In this document: positions 32,664 to 42,005 of the stretch, piece by piece
How the letters are laid out: the number at the start of each line of letters is the position of its first letter
How positions within the stretch are numbered: the stretch's first letter is position 1
From: Thermoguttaceae bacterium
Lineage (GTDB): Bacteria; Planctomycetota; Planctomycetia; Pirellulales; Thermoguttaceae
Reading direction: 5' to 3'
Assembly: GCA_017447865.1 (NCBI GenBank)
Contig: JAFSMO010000074.1
Location: 186,001 to 250,000 of the forward strand
Length of the DNA stretch: 64,000 bases
Made by a program: the position numbers and the translations under genes
Notes under the pieces: generated by a model
What the model was told of the DNA's origin: nothing
Databases searched by the model: none
The model's input: only the letters and a program-made list of their open reading frames with translations

Positions 32664-34166
32664 TCAGTTCGAAAATTCCCGCTCGATCGCGGCCAGAGTC
32701 TCGTCCACGAGCATCTGCCCGCCTTCGGGACCGACCGAGTTGCAGGCTGGAACCGCGCCGTACGCACCGCCGCGCACGCCTTTGGCGGTCGGCAAGTAGC
32801 CGGAATAGTCCCACGGGCTCATCGTGAGCTGGAACATGAACGTCTGCATGGCCTTGGAACGCCCTTTGATCTGGATCCCGTAATCGAGGTAAAGCTCAAA
32901 CGTGTTCGTGCAGAGGGCCAGCTCGCCCAGACGCATGACCGTGACGAACGTTTTGAACGTTGGAACCCCTTCTTTTTGCTGGCGTTCCCACCGCTCGATC
33001 CCGCGTTTCAGCCAGGCGATTTTTCCCCGCGAGAGGGAGCTTTGCGTTTTGGCGAAAACTTCTTCGTACTCTTTCAGGCTTTTCACCTCTTTCTCGTGTT
33101 CCTCGTCCGAGATTTTCCGGCCGGGAAGCTCCAGCGGAATGTACTCGAATTTCACGATCGGGTTGGTTTTTTTGTCGGACGCGATCAGGTCGTAAACGTC
33201 CTCGACCGCCCGGTAAAGCCGGTGCGCCATTTCCTGGGAGCGTTCGACCCCACGGAGTTTCTGCATGCGGATCTCAGCGGCTTTGCGGTAGCGGATCCCG
33301 GGGGTCTGGTCACCCGCCGCGCTGCAGAAGCCCAGGATCACGGCGTCTTTGCCGTACTTTTCCTTGAGCTGCGGCCGCAGGTCGCCCCAGTAGTCCGCGT
33401 CGATTTTGGTCGTGGATTCGTTGCACTGGGACGGGCACGCGACGTTCAGGACCATGGCGATCAGCTCGTCTTTTTCGTTCCAGAAGCACAAAATGTTCAC
33501 GTCCGAGTCGGCCTGGGTTTCAAGTCCGCGGAAAGTGGGAACGGTTGGGTCCGCGTTGTTCCGGGTGGTTCCATCCTCAAACACGACGCCGCGGCAGGAC
33601 CCGAGCGTCGCGAAGCCCAAACCGAAACCGTAGCGGGCGGGCACGCGGGAATCCCACGCCTTTTTGAGCCCCGGCATGATGCGGGAAAGCACGAATTCAC
33701 GGTTTTCAGCGACTTTGAGGAGATTCGGAACGTCCTCGGCGTCTTTCGGGTCGCCGTAGAAATTCGTGCCGGTGTGCGAGTGCGTGCAGCTCAAATTCAC
33801 GTGTTCCGGGTTGATTTCCGGGAGGACTTCCTTTAATTTCTCCCAAAAAGCCTTTCCAAAAGTGCCCGAGACCCCGACGGCGTCGAGGCTGATGTAGATC
33901 ACGGGCGTGCTCACGCCGTCCCGGACGGATTCCATCGCGAGAATATTCGCTTCGACCGGGGTGCGCACGCCGTCGGAAACGCGCGTGTAGTGCTGGCCCG
34001 GCAAAACGACCGGCCGGTCGGGCGTAATATCGACCGAGACGGCGCCGACGTAAAAACCGTCGGGCCGTTTTTCTTCTTTCGGCTCTTCAGAGGTTTGGGC
34101 GGACAGTGTGCCGGCGATCAGGGCGGAGACCGCGGCGGTTTTCAGGAAAGTGCGACGGGTAGGCAT
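32664..34166 (-). CDS. Tat-exported neutral/alkaline ceramidase-domain protein
   Basis: The precursor has 500 residues with a textbook Tat signal, MPTRRTFLKTAAVSALIAGT. The mature part follows the neutral-ceramidase N-domain: YVGAVSVDITPDRPVVLPGQ, VIYISLDAVGVSG, LSCTHSHTGTN with the zinc-binding His, VLNVACPSQCNES and GFCSAAGDQTPG. AAGGAG lies upstream of the start. The family cleaves N-acyl amide lipids, but in planctomycetes many copies are of unknown substrate. It is shorter than classical ceramidases (about 650-700) and lacks their C-terminal domain. The GH42-like gene follows 38 bases downstream. Confidence 0.85.
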   Translation of the reverse strand: MPTRRTFLKTAAVSALIAGTLSAQTSEEPKEEKRPDGFYVGAVSVDITPDRPVVLPGQHYTRVSDGVRTPVEANILAMESVRDGVSTPVIYISLDAVGVSGTFGKAFWEKLKEVLPEINPEHVNLSCTHSHTGTNFYGDPKDAEDVPNLLKVAENREFVLSRIMPGLKKAWDSRVPARYGFGLGFATLGSCRGVVFEDGTTRNNADPTVPTFRGLETQADSDVNILCFWNEKDELIAMVLNVACPSQCNESTTKIDADYWGDLRPQLKEKYGKDAVILGFCSAAGDQTPGIRYRKAAEIRMQKLRGVERSQEMAHRLYRAVEDVYDLIASDKKTNPIVKFEYIPLELPGRKISDEEHEKEVKSLKEYEEVFAKTQSSLSRGKIAWLKRGIERWERQQKEGVPTFKTFVTVMRLGELALCTNTFELYLDYGIQIKGRSKAMQTFMFQLTMSPWDYSGYLPTAKGVRGGAYGAVPACNSVGPEGGQMLVDETLAAIEREFSN

Positions 34167-34242
34167 AAGAAACTCCTTGAAAAAAAGATCCGGGGGTGGG
34201 GTGGGGAAATGGAACCGCGTCAGCGGTTGAATGTTAATCGCC

Positions 34243-34298
34243 GCGGGTGAAACCCGCGGAATGGTGGGTTCATCGGGCGGGCGGCCGTTCGGCCGCCC
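34243..34298. other. Two GC-rich hairpins between the ceramidase-like gene and the IDH gene
   Basis: CCGCGGGT and ACCCGCGG pair across three bases near 34243-34260. GGGCGGCCG and CGGCCGCCC pair at 34279-34298. They lie downstream of the IDH gene on its strand and may help end its transcript, but no T run follows. Confidence 0.45.
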
Positions 34299-34336
34299 AC
34301 CGCGTAAATTCGTGGGCAAGATGCTTCCTCAAAGAA

Positions 34337-35434
34337 TCAGTTCATCGCTTCGCAGATCGCGTCGGCCATTTCCTGCGTACCGACGGCGGTCGGGTCGTTC
34401 CGGTCCGCTTTCATGTCGTACGTGACCGATTTGCCCTCGGCGATCACTTTTGCCACGGCATTTTCCAGTTTGTCGGCCGCGTCTTTTTCGCCCAGGTGGC
34501 GGAGCATCAGCATGCCGGAGAGGATCATGGCCGTCGGGTTCACTTTGTTCAGGCCCTTATATTTCGGTGCGGAACCGTGCGTCGCTTCGAAGACGGCGCC
34601 GTCTTTTCCGATGTTCGCCCCCGGCGCGACTCCCAGACCGCCGACCAGACCGGCCGCCAGATCGCTCAGAATGTCGCCGTAGAGGTTCGGCAGGCAGATC
34701 ACGTCGTACTGCTCCGGCTTCTGCGCGAGCTGCATGCACATATTATCGATGAGGCGGAACTCCGATTCGATGTCCGGGTACTCTTTCGCGACGTTTTCGC
34801 AGACTTCCTGGAACAGACCGTCCGAGAACTTCATGATGTTCGCTTTGTGGACGTACGTCACCTTTTTGCGGTTTTCACGGCGTGCATACTCGAACGCGTA
34901 GCGGATGATCCGTTCCGTCCCGGAGACGGAGATCGGCTTGATCGAAATGCCCGTCTCGTCGCGGCCAGAGCGGATCGGCCGGTTCGGGGAGAGCTCGTTG
35001 ATGAAATCGAAGAGTTTCTCGCACTCTTCCGTGCCGCGCTGGAATTCCACGCCGGCGTAGAGGTCTTCCGTGTTTTCGCGGACGATCACCAGATCGACCG
35101 GCACGCTCGAGAAGAAACTGCGGACGCCGGGGTAATATTTGCACGGACGGACGCAGGCGTAAAGGCCCAGCGCCTGGCGCAGGTGAACGTTAATGGACCG
35201 GAACCCCGTCCCCACCGGCGTGGTGATCGGGGCTTTCAGCGCGAGTTTCGTGCGGTCGAGCGATTCGAGCAGCGGCTGCGGCAGCGGCGTGCCGATCCGT
35301 TCCATGACGTCAATTCCCGCTTCCTGAACGTCCCAGTCGATTTTCACGCCAGTCGCATCGACGCATCGGCGAGCGGCCTCCGCCAGTTCGGGGCCGGTTC
35401 CATCGCCAGTAATCAAGGTCACATCATAAGCCAC
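34337..35434 (-). CDS. NAD-type isocitrate dehydrogenase (isocitrate/isopropylmalate dehydrogenase family)
   Basis: The protein has 365 residues. It oxidises isocitrate to 2-oxoglutarate. Motifs: [15 protein letters not shown] at the N-terminus, [25 protein letters not shown] (substrate loop; SINVxLR is typical of isocitrate rather than isopropylmalate enzymes), [23 protein letters not shown]-like [35 protein letters not shown] and [13 protein letters not shown]. The short form of about 360 residues is usually NAD-dependent. AGGTGA lies upstream of the start. Homoisocitrate or tartrate dehydrogenase is a less likely alternative. Confidence 0.9.
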   Translation of the reverse strand: MAYDVTLITGDGTGPELAEAARRCVDATGVKIDWDVQEAGIDVMERIGTPLPQPLLESLDRTKLALKAPITTPVGTGFRSINVHLRQALGLYACVRPCKYYPGVRSFFSSVPVDLVIVRENTEDLYAGVEFQRGTEECEKLFDFINELSPNRPIRSGRDETGISIKPISVSGTERIIRYAFEYARRENRKKVTYVHKANIMKFSDGLFQEVCENVAKEYPDIESEFRLIDNMCMQLAQKPEQYDVICLPNLYGDILSDLAAGLVGGLGVAPGANIGKDGAVFEATHGSAPKYKGLNKVNPTAMILSGMLMLRHLGEKDAADKLENAVAKVIAEGKSVTYDMKADRNDPTAVGTQEMADAICEAMN

Positions 35435-35529
35435 AGTTCACCTCCGTGAGTCAAAAGGAAAAGAAACGAAAAAACTCCACGCTTCATTTTACCCGATTGA
35501 AAGATTTTTGCAAGGGGGGGAAATCCATT

Positions 35530-35727
35530 CGGAATGCGGAATTCGGAATTCGGAATGCGGAATGCGGAATTGAGTGAGGAGTGAGGAGTGAGGAGTTAGG
35601 AGTGGGAGTGGGAGGGAAAACTTTGAGTTTTTTTCTGAAAGAGACGAAGAATTAAAGGACGTTTGAAGTGCAGCCGACTCCGCGCCCCAAATTTTAACTC
35701 CTAACTCCTAACTCCTCACTCCTAACT
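35530..35727. repeat. Two heptamer arrays and an inverted heptamer arm upstream of mutY
   Basis: 35530-35571 holds six tandem CGGAATG/CGGAATT heptamers. 35574-35601 holds four GTGAGGA/GTTAGGA heptamers, followed by two GTGGGA units. After about 80 bases of unrelated sequence, 35696-35727 carries the GTTAGGA unit in inverted orientation, ending three bases before the mutY ATG. The build matches the GAATAAY elements elsewhere, but the heptamers differ. Confidence 0.88.
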
Positions 35728-35730
35728 AAA

Positions 35731-36810
35731 ATGAACGTTTCCCCGCTCCTTGCCTGGTTTGCTGAAAATGGCCGTCACGATTTGCCGTGGCGGATCGACC
35801 GGACTCCGTACAAAGTCTGGGTCAGCGAGATCATGCTCCAGCAGACGCAGGTCAAGACCGTTTTGGAGTACTACTCGCGGTTTCTCTCCGCGTTCCCGAA
35901 CGTTCAGGCGCTGGCCGAGTCGGAGGAGGAAACCGTCCTGCGGCAGTGGGAAGGTCTGGGGTACTACCGGCGCGCACGCCAGCTTCACGCCGCCGCCAAA
36001 ATCATCGCCGGGCGGCCCGGGGCGGAATTTCCCGAAACGTTTGCGGAAGTCCTCGCCCTTCCGGGGATCGGGCGGTACACGGCCGGCGCGATCCTTTCGT
36101 TTGCCTGCGACCAGCGCCTTCCCATTCTGGAAGCGAACACCCAGCGGCTTTACGCGCGGCTGATTGCTCTGGAGCTTCCCGTCACGGCCGCGGACGCCCA
36201 AAAACGCCTTTGGGAGACGGCCGAGTCGTTCGTTTCGGCCGAAACGTCGAGCGAAAGCCCGTGCGCGATCAATACGGCCCTGATGGACCTTGGAAATCTG
36301 GTCTGCACGCCGCAAAATCCGCAGTGCGACGTCTGCCCGCTTCGGGAGTCGTGCGAGGCTTTTCGGCGAGGACTCACGGAGAAGATCCCGGTCCCGGCCC
36401 CGAAAATGGCGTACGAAGCGCGGACGGAAGCGGCCCTTTTGCTCGAAAACGCCCGGTCGGAGGTCTGCCTCCTGCGCTACGTTCCGGGCGAATGGTGGGC
36501 CGGGCTTTGGGACTTTCCCAGGACCCAAATCACCGGCGGCGCGCCCAGGGACGAGCTTCAGAAATTCACGCGCGAAACCACCGGCCTGGAGGTCGAGATC
36601 ACGGAAGAAGCCGCGAAAATCCGCCACAGCGTAACGAAATACCGGATCCTGCTCCACGTCTTCCGCGGCCGGTTGGTCAGCTCGGCCAACGCACGAAAAG
36701 AAACGCCCAGCGGCGGCGAGATCCGCTGGGTCGGCGAAAAGGAACTCGAGACGATCCCCCTGTGCTCGACCGGGAGGAAAATCGCGGAGATGAAAAGGAA
36801 GGGCGAGTAA
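35731..36810 (+). CDS. mutY: A/G-specific adenine glycosylase with altered active site
   Basis: The protein has 359 residues. MutY removes adenine paired with 8-oxoguanine. Seen: VSEIMLQQTQV with the proton-donor Glu33, ALPGIGRYTAGAIL helix-hairpin-helix, the [4Fe-4S] Cys at 192, 199, 202 and 208 (spacing C-x6-C-x2-C-x5-C), and a C-terminal NUDIX-like domain recognising 8-oxoG from about residue 225. Odd: the family motif PILDGNVxR, whose Asp is the catalytic nucleophile-stabilising residue (Asp138 in E. coli), reads PILEANTQR here, with Glu134. NQAMMDLG likewise reads NTALMDLG. No Shine-Dalgarno sequence is present because the inverted repeat arm abuts the ATG. Confidence 0.9.
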   Translation: MNVSPLLAWFAENGRHDLPWRIDRTPYKVWVSEIMLQQTQVKTVLEYYSRFLSAFPNVQALAESEEETVLRQWEGLGYYRRARQLHAAAKIIAGRPGAEFPETFAEVLALPGIGRYTAGAILSFACDQRLPILEANTQRLYARLIALELPVTAADAQKRLWETAESFVSAETSSESPCAINTALMDLGNLVCTPQNPQCDVCPLRESCEAFRRGLTEKIPVPAPKMAYEARTEAALLLENARSEVCLLRYVPGEWWAGLWDFPRTQITGGAPRDELQKFTRETTGLEVEITEEAAKIRHSVTKYRILLHVFRGRLVSSANARKETPSGGEIRWVGEKELETIPLCSTGRKIAEMKRKGE

Positions 36811-36853
36811 TCCAGCGCACGCGAGAATCAGCCCCTCCGAAAACGCCCCGGGC

Positions 36854-37094
36854 CGCTATAGGCCCCGCGGATCAGGCGGATTGGGCGGATTTGGGCGGAT
36901 TACAAAAAAGCCTCCCCTGAAAGGGGAGGTGGACCGAAGGACCGGAGGGGTTCCGATGCGGGGGAAAATCCATCCCTTGGCCTGAACCCCCCAGCCTCGC
37001 TTCGCTCGGCAGCCCCCCTTTCAGGGGGGCCTTTTTAGTTTAAAAAATCCGCCTTAATCAGCCTAATCCGCCCGATCCGCGGGGCCTATAATCG
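36854..37094. repeat. 241-base nested inverted repeat with a terminator on each strand
   Basis: The outer arms (36854-36902 and 37056-37094) match inverted, beginning with TATAGGCCCCGCGGATC and containing repeated GGCGGATT units. Inside, CCTCCCCT...AGGGGAGG (36911-36929) has a T run on the minus strand, and GCCCCCC...GGGGGGC (about 37012-37030) is followed by CTTTTTA on the plus strand. It thus serves as a terminator in both directions for mutY and mtaB. No protein is encoded. Confidence 0.8.
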
Positions 37095-37163
37095 CTGGAG
37101 CTGGCAGCGAGCTGGACGTGAACCTTGGGCCTGGTCCCATTTTCGCCATTTTTTCTTGGACTT

Positions 37164-38456
37164 TCACCTCACCACAAACGTCCCGCACATTCCCTCCTCC
37201 CCGGGAAAATCTTCCTGCGTGTAGTACTCGGACGTTCCGGTCACGGTCCCCGTTTCGGGGTGGAAGCGCTCGACGAGGTACTTCTTCCTCCGGTCCGCGA
37301 TCTCCGCGAGGAACTTTTCCCGCATTTCCCGCTCGATTTCGGCCAGGTACAGCTCGCGGCGCCGCTTTTCATCGCCCGGGATGGAGTCGCCCATTTTCTC
37401 CGCCGGCGTGCCGGGGCGGGGGCTGAACGGGAAAATGTGGATCCTGGAAAACCCGATTTTCCGCACGACGTCGCACGTTTCGAGGAATTCTTTCTCCGTC
37501 TCGCCGGGGAAACCAACGATCACGTCCGTCGTGAGGGCCGGATGGTCGAGGATCTTCTTCGCCGCCTCGCACCGCTCGACGTACTGCTCGACCGTCCCGG
37601 GCCGATTCATCCGCCGGTGGACCGTCGGGGAGCCGCTCTGCATGGAAAGATGCAGATGAGGGCAAATCTTCTCCCGATTTTCGGCCATGATGCGCAGCAG
37701 ATCGTCCCCCGCCTCGTGCGCTTCGAGACTGGAAAGCCGAAGGCGAAATTCCGCCTCGTCAGGCATGGCGACCAGCCGGCCCATCAGGTCCGTCAGATTC
37801 GTCCGGCGCGGGTTTTTGCGGTCTTCGATCGACCAGACGACCTGCGAGCGGCTGCGCTCGTTCAGGCCGTAGTAGCCGAGATGGATCCCGGTCAGGATGA
37901 TTTCTTTGTAGCCGTGACGAACCAGCGAGCGGACTTCCTCGTAAACCTCCTCGGGCGGGACGCTCGTCAGCTCGTTCCTCAAGTGCGGGATGAGGCAGTA
38001 CGTGCAGAACTGCGCGCAGCCGTCCTGGATCTTCACGTACGCGCGGTGACGCTCGCCGAACTGACGCAGCCCTCCGGAAAGGATCGCCTCGCACGCTTCC
38101 AGCCGGACGCCAAGCGCTTCGAGGACGGCCGCGACGCGGTTTCCGCCGTGGTTTTGGGCCGTCACGACGTGCGTCACGCCGGGAATTTTCGCGTACTGAT
38201 CCTGAGCGTTTTCCGCCGAGCAGCCAAAGACCAAAACGTTTTTCGGGGCGTACTTTTTGATTTTCTGCCGAATGAGCCGCCGGGATTTTGCCTCCGATTC
38301 CTGCGTGACCGCGCACGTATTGACGATGCACCAATCCGGTTCAGAATCGGCCTGCACAAACCCCGCAGTCAGCAAAATTTCGCGAATTTGCTCACTTTCG
38401 TACTGATTTACTTTGCAGCCCAAAGTGAAAACCCGAAATGTTTCCTTCTGCTCCAT
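37164..38456 (-). CDS. mtaB: tRNA (t6A37) methylthiotransferase, MtaB-like
   Basis: The protein has 430 residues. It is a radical SAM enzyme that adds a methylthio group to t6A37 of tRNAs. The N-terminal UPF0004 domain starts FTLGCKVNQYESEQIREIL, the form typical of MtaB rather than MiaB, with further cluster Cys in VNTCAVT and FGCSAEN. The radical SAM cluster motif is DGCAQFCTYCLIPHLR (CxxxCxxC). A short TRAM-like C-terminus follows. AAGGAG precedes the start. RimO is excluded by the N-terminal motif. It is divergent from the 1089-residue gene. Confidence 0.92.
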   Translation of the reverse strand: MEQKETFRVFTLGCKVNQYESEQIREILLTAGFVQADSEPDWCIVNTCAVTQESEAKSRRLIRQKIKKYAPKNVLVFGCSAENAQDQYAKIPGVTHVVTAQNHGGNRVAAVLEALGVRLEACEAILSGGLRQFGERHRAYVKIQDGCAQFCTYCLIPHLRNELTSVPPEEVYEEVRSLVRHGYKEIILTGIHLGYYGLNERSRSQVVWSIEDRKNPRRTNLTDLMGRLVAMPDEAEFRLRLSSLEAHEAGDDLLRIMAENREKICPHLHLSMQSGSPTVHRRMNRPGTVEQYVERCEAAKKILDHPALTTDVIVGFPGETEKEFLETCDVVRKIGFSRIHIFPFSPRPGTPAEKMGDSIPGDEKRRRELYLAEIEREMREKFLAEIADRRKKYLVERFHPETGTVTGTSEYYTQEDFPGEEGMCGTFVVR

Positions 38457-38629
38457 CGTTCTGAAACTCCTTTTCGTTTTATTTTAACTTGACCAAACAT
38501 CTTTTATAACCGAAACAAACAGTTCCGGGAAGGGGGGATTCGCTTTAAAAAAGCAAAATGGGGTCATTAATCGTAAATTCCGGATGGGTTTTTTACGATT
38601 ATAACAAACGTGTGCGTGTTTTTTTGGGG

Positions 38630-38635
38630 TATAAT
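38630..38635 (+). promoter_or_regulatory. -10 box of the 1089-residue exported protein gene
   Basis: A perfect TATAAT preceded by GGGG lies 24 bases upstream of the ATG at 38659. No strong -35 box is visible, so the GG extension may help. Confidence 0.5.
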
Positions 38636-38658
38636 ATAAACCAATTTTAGGGGTTTTT

Positions 38659-41600
38659 ATGAGCAAAGCAAAAAAGATCGTCTGCATCGTTTTTTCTTTT
38701 GTTTGTGCCGCGTTGCTTGGCTCCTTGCTTTATGGAGAAAAACTGAGTCATGAAAACACAAAAAAAGAACTTCAGGAAATAGTTTTGCAGGACATTGAGC
38801 AGACCGAAGTTTTTCTCAAACAAAATCCTGATTCCCTGGAAAACTGGATGGACTATCTCGCAATTGATCAGGCCAAAATCGCGGTAAACCAACCATCTGA
38901 AGAATCCAATAATGATCTGTTTTTCCTGATGATGGCTCTGAAATTCACGAACGGGGTGAAAAAATACCCGGTTTTTGTGAATCTTCGCGAGTCCCTCGGA
39001 GCGTTACTTGATTGGCGGAAATCCAATTTTCTTCAGACTGCTTTCCGGAACAGGCGGATACTCTCGGATCTTGCTTCTTCACGTTCGTCTTTGGTGGGGA
39101 CCGAAGAGGGAATGGTATTGGTCAACGCTCGTCCGGAATTGAAACGGGATCAGAAAATGAACCTTGAAAAAGAGTTTCAGAATCAGATGCAGGGAGATTT
39201 GCCGTGCGAGCTGCCCCCTCTGCCATATTCTGAAACCAGGTCGGAAACGGAGACTATAAGCACACAGGACATTATACCCAACGCTCCGGAACAGACGAAT
39301 TCGGAAAAGGCCCCTCATGCCAGACGGTCCAGGCTTTACAATAAACTCCAGAATACGCACATGCAATCCGATGAGTCTGAGGATTCCGAGGAATCCGACG
39401 AAACGGAAGCCGAACCTGATGTTCAAAAAACGGAGGTTTCTTCGGAATCCTCGTCACAGAACGACGTCCTTTTGGGTTCCAGTGATTCGAAACCGTTTAT
39501 TCTGGCTAGTACTCAGCCCCTGACGGATTTCATGGCCAGCGAAGAGAAAAGAGATCAGAGAAACCCCTTCCTGAACACTCCGTTCGTTTACGGCCAGTTT
39601 TCTTCAAAGGTACAACCGGCTGCGCCCAGGCAGTACGCTGCATCGGAAAATCAGGATCAGAATGCAGAAAAACTGATTCCATCGTCTGATGGATCTTCAA
39701 TCGAAGAACTGAGAATATTTACGGAAGATACGCCAGCACAGAAATCATCCGCGGCAGAAAAACCGGCGCCGAAAAAAGATTTTTCCAATCGGGAAACCAC
39801 GCAAAATTCCTTGAAGGATCCCAGGGCTTGTGCACCTGGTTCGGTTTCTGAAATTGACGATTTGCAAAGTTTCCTTTCAGATTCCATGCCGGAAGCGGAG
39901 TCGGAAAATGTGAAACCGGAAAAACAGGAAAGTGCCCCGGCCAGAGTGACTCTTCCGCGAAAAGAAGTTCCCCGGTCCGCGCCGCTTAAACCTTTCACGA
40001 ATCGGATCCCGGCTCTTCCAGTCCTGCATTATTCACTGAAGGAAACCATTGGAAATGCGTCGGAAGTCTCCGAATATGAAGGTCAGGAAACGATTGAAGA
40101 CCTTCAAAAGAAACTGGTCGGAGATATTTCGAAAGACCTGGAGACGGTTCGCAAGTGCTGGCTTTTGGAAGAATTCAAAGCTCCGTCTGACGAAGACCTG
40201 ACGGCGGCCTACGAAAATACTCAAAATGCGTTTAACCATTTTTCAGCGACCCTTCGCCGCCTGAATGAGAAAAAACGTCAGGGCTGGATCCAAAGCCTTC
40301 ATTTGGAAGCGCTTGATTTGAATGGTGATCCGCAGCTGGACGTTCTGCAGGACGTTTACCGCCAGCTTTCGAATGGCAGTATTGGGCTTGAACTGTCGGT
40401 TTTTGTTAATTTCCGGGAAAGTATCAAGCATTACCTGACCCTCGTCAGCATCAAAAATGACCCCGAGCAGGGCGGCCAAATGTTTGCGCAGGCCCGCAAT
40501 CGCGTGGTGAAACTCCTGGAAATCGTAGAGAAAGACCATACTTCCGTCATTGAACGGGCTCTGGAAGATGAACTGAATTGGCTGGAAACGGCGGGTCAGG
40601 CGGAAAATTCCGTTCAGGCCACCCGTCGAATGTGGGCCAAACCAAATCTTCTTGGTCAAGTCGGGGCTTCCATTTTTGAACGCTATGGAACCCGCGCGGT
40701 TCAGGAAGAAGAAAAAATTTCCAATCAGGTCCAGCGTGCTTCCATTTACGGAACCTCCAATTTTAATGGATCCCTGGTCATGAGGCCGGTTTCGAACCCT
40801 GACCGGATCGAGCTGGAGGTTGCTTTGAATGGTTCGTCCAACTCCCGAACGCGGGCGTATGCCGGGCCGGCCGTCATTTTGTCCCGGGCGAAAAGCCGGA
40901 TTCAGGTTGAGAAGAAGATTTTCTTCGACGAAGACGGTTTCTCAACAAATAATGCGGCAGTCAATATTCGCACCAACTCCCAAATCCAAAAAGTTCAGGA
41001 TATTTGGAACCGACAGTTCATCGAAAATTGGGTACTGCGCCGCGCGAACGCCCGTAAGGAACAGACGGAAAACGCTACTATGGCGCAGAGTTCCGCCCGT
41101 CTGCGTGCTCGTTTTAATAATCAGGTCGATCAGGCGACCCAAAAATGGAACGGCCAAATGGACGAGCTGGTTCATGTGCATTTTCGGATGCGTGATCTGG
41201 AGCTTTTGAACACTCGCTTGTGGTCGGATGAGGCTGGAGTACACGGTCAGACGCTCTTTTCCTGCCGCGAAGGAATGGGGGCGTGCTCGACCCCGCCGCA
41301 GGTTTCGGAAACGAGTGATCTTCAGTATGCCATTCATGAAACCGCTTTGCAAAGTATTTGCGCTGGTTTCCTTGGTGGGGTGAATTTGGATGCGTACGCG
41401 CGTAAACATTTGAAAGAGACCGCGCCCGGTTTTCTTGCCAAAGCGCTGCAAGAGTCCGAATCAAAAGAAAACGAAAAATCACGTGATGATGATTGGTCGA
41501 TTCGTTTTCCCAAAGATTGGCCGGTTTCCATTTCCATGCAAGAAGAGAAACTTTGCTGCATTATTCACTGTTCCAGCATTGACGTGAATAAAAAGTCGTA

Positions 41601-41928
41601 TCCGGCAGTCGATATTATCGTCGCTTATACGATAGAGCTCCAGGAGGACGGGATCCACTTCGTGCGTCAGGAAGAAATCGAAATTCTGCCGCCGGACTAT
41701 GATCCGGATTCGAACAAACGTTTGCCCGCCAGCATGGTCAGTCTCCGCCGGGTGATGGGGAAGCGGCTTCAGGAAGCTCTGCCGCCGGAAATTGTGCTTA
41801 AAGAGCAGCCCGTCATGAAGAATCCTCCGGCCGATTCCAACTTCGCGAAAGTTTACATCAAGCCGATTTTTGTTCAGGCAAAAGACGGCTGGCTCCAGGT
41901 CGGGATGAATCTTTTCGAAAAGAAATGA
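38659..41928 (+). CDS. Large exported protein of unknown function
   Basis: The protein has 1089 residues. A signal sequence or anchor covers residues 6-26 (KIVCIVFSFVCAALLGSLLYG). Residues 27-180 look folded and helical, 180-480 are low-complexity and rich in Ser, Glu, Gln and Pro, for example ESEDSEESDETEAEPD, and 480-1089 look folded again, with helix-rich then beta-rich parts. The C-terminal region has a defined pattern (DWSIRFPKDWPVSISMQEEKL, VDIIVAYTIELQEDGIHF, YDPDSNKRLPASMVSLRRV). AGGGG precedes the start. A hairpin terminator follows. It could be a cell-surface structural protein, but I recognise no family. Confidence 0.75.
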   Translation: MSKAKKIVCIVFSFVCAALLGSLLYGEKLSHENTKKELQEIVLQDIEQTEVFLKQNPDSLENWMDYLAIDQAKIAVNQPSEESNNDLFFLMMALKFTNGVKKYPVFVNLRESLGALLDWRKSNFLQTAFRNRRILSDLASSRSSLVGTEEGMVLVNARPELKRDQKMNLEKEFQNQMQGDLPCELPPLPYSETRSETETISTQDIIPNAPEQTNSEKAPHARRSRLYNKLQNTHMQSDESEDSEESDETEAEPDVQKTEVSSESSSQNDVLLGSSDSKPFILASTQPLTDFMASEEKRDQRNPFLNTPFVYGQFSSKVQPAAPRQYAASENQDQNAEKLIPSSDGSSIEELRIFTEDTPAQKSSAAEKPAPKKDFSNRETTQNSLKDPRACAPGSVSEIDDLQSFLSDSMPEAESENVKPEKQESAPARVTLPRKEVPRSAPLKPFTNRIPALPVLHYSLKETIGNASEVSEYEGQETIEDLQKKLVGDISKDLETVRKCWLLEEFKAPSDEDLTAAYENTQNAFNHFSATLRRLNEKKRQGWIQSLHLEALDLNGDPQLDVLQDVYRQLSNGSIGLELSVFVNFRESIKHYLTLVSIKNDPEQGGQMFAQARNRVVKLLEIVEKDHTSVIERALEDELNWLETAGQAENSVQATRRMWAKPNLLGQVGASIFERYGTRAVQEEEKISNQVQRASIYGTSNFNGSLVMRPVSNPDRIELEVALNGSSNSRTRAYAGPAVILSRAKSRIQVEKKIFFDEDGFSTNNAAVNIRTNSQIQKVQDIWNRQFIENWVLRRANARKEQTENATMAQSSARLRARFNNQVDQATQKWNGQMDELVHVHFRMRDLELLNTRLWSDEAGVHGQTLFSCREGMGACSTPPQVSETSDLQYAIHETALQSICAGFLGGVNLDAYARKHLKETAPGFLAKALQESESKENEKSRDDDWSIRFPKDWPVSISMQEEKLCCIIHCSSIDVNKKSYPAVDIIVAYTIELQEDGIHFVRQEEIEILPPDYDPDSNKRLPASMVSLRRVMGKRLQEALPPEIVLKEQPVMKNPPADSNFAKVYIKPIFVQAKDGWLQVGMNLFEKK

Positions 41929-41960
41929 GCGTCCGTCGAATTTTCTGAAAGTTTTTTTGA

Positions 41961-41995
41961 AAGGAACGAGTCACTTCTGGCTCGTTCCTTTTTTC
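41961..41995 (+). terminator. Terminator of the 1089-residue protein gene
   Basis: AAGGAACGAG pairs perfectly with CTCGTTCCTT across a ten-base loop and is followed by T residues. Confidence 0.88.
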
Positions 41996-42005
41996 ATCCC
42001 CAGCT

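Noticed and set aside
35530..35727. CRISPR array
   Set aside because: The repeats are contiguous 7-base units with no spacers of constant length, and no cas gene is near.
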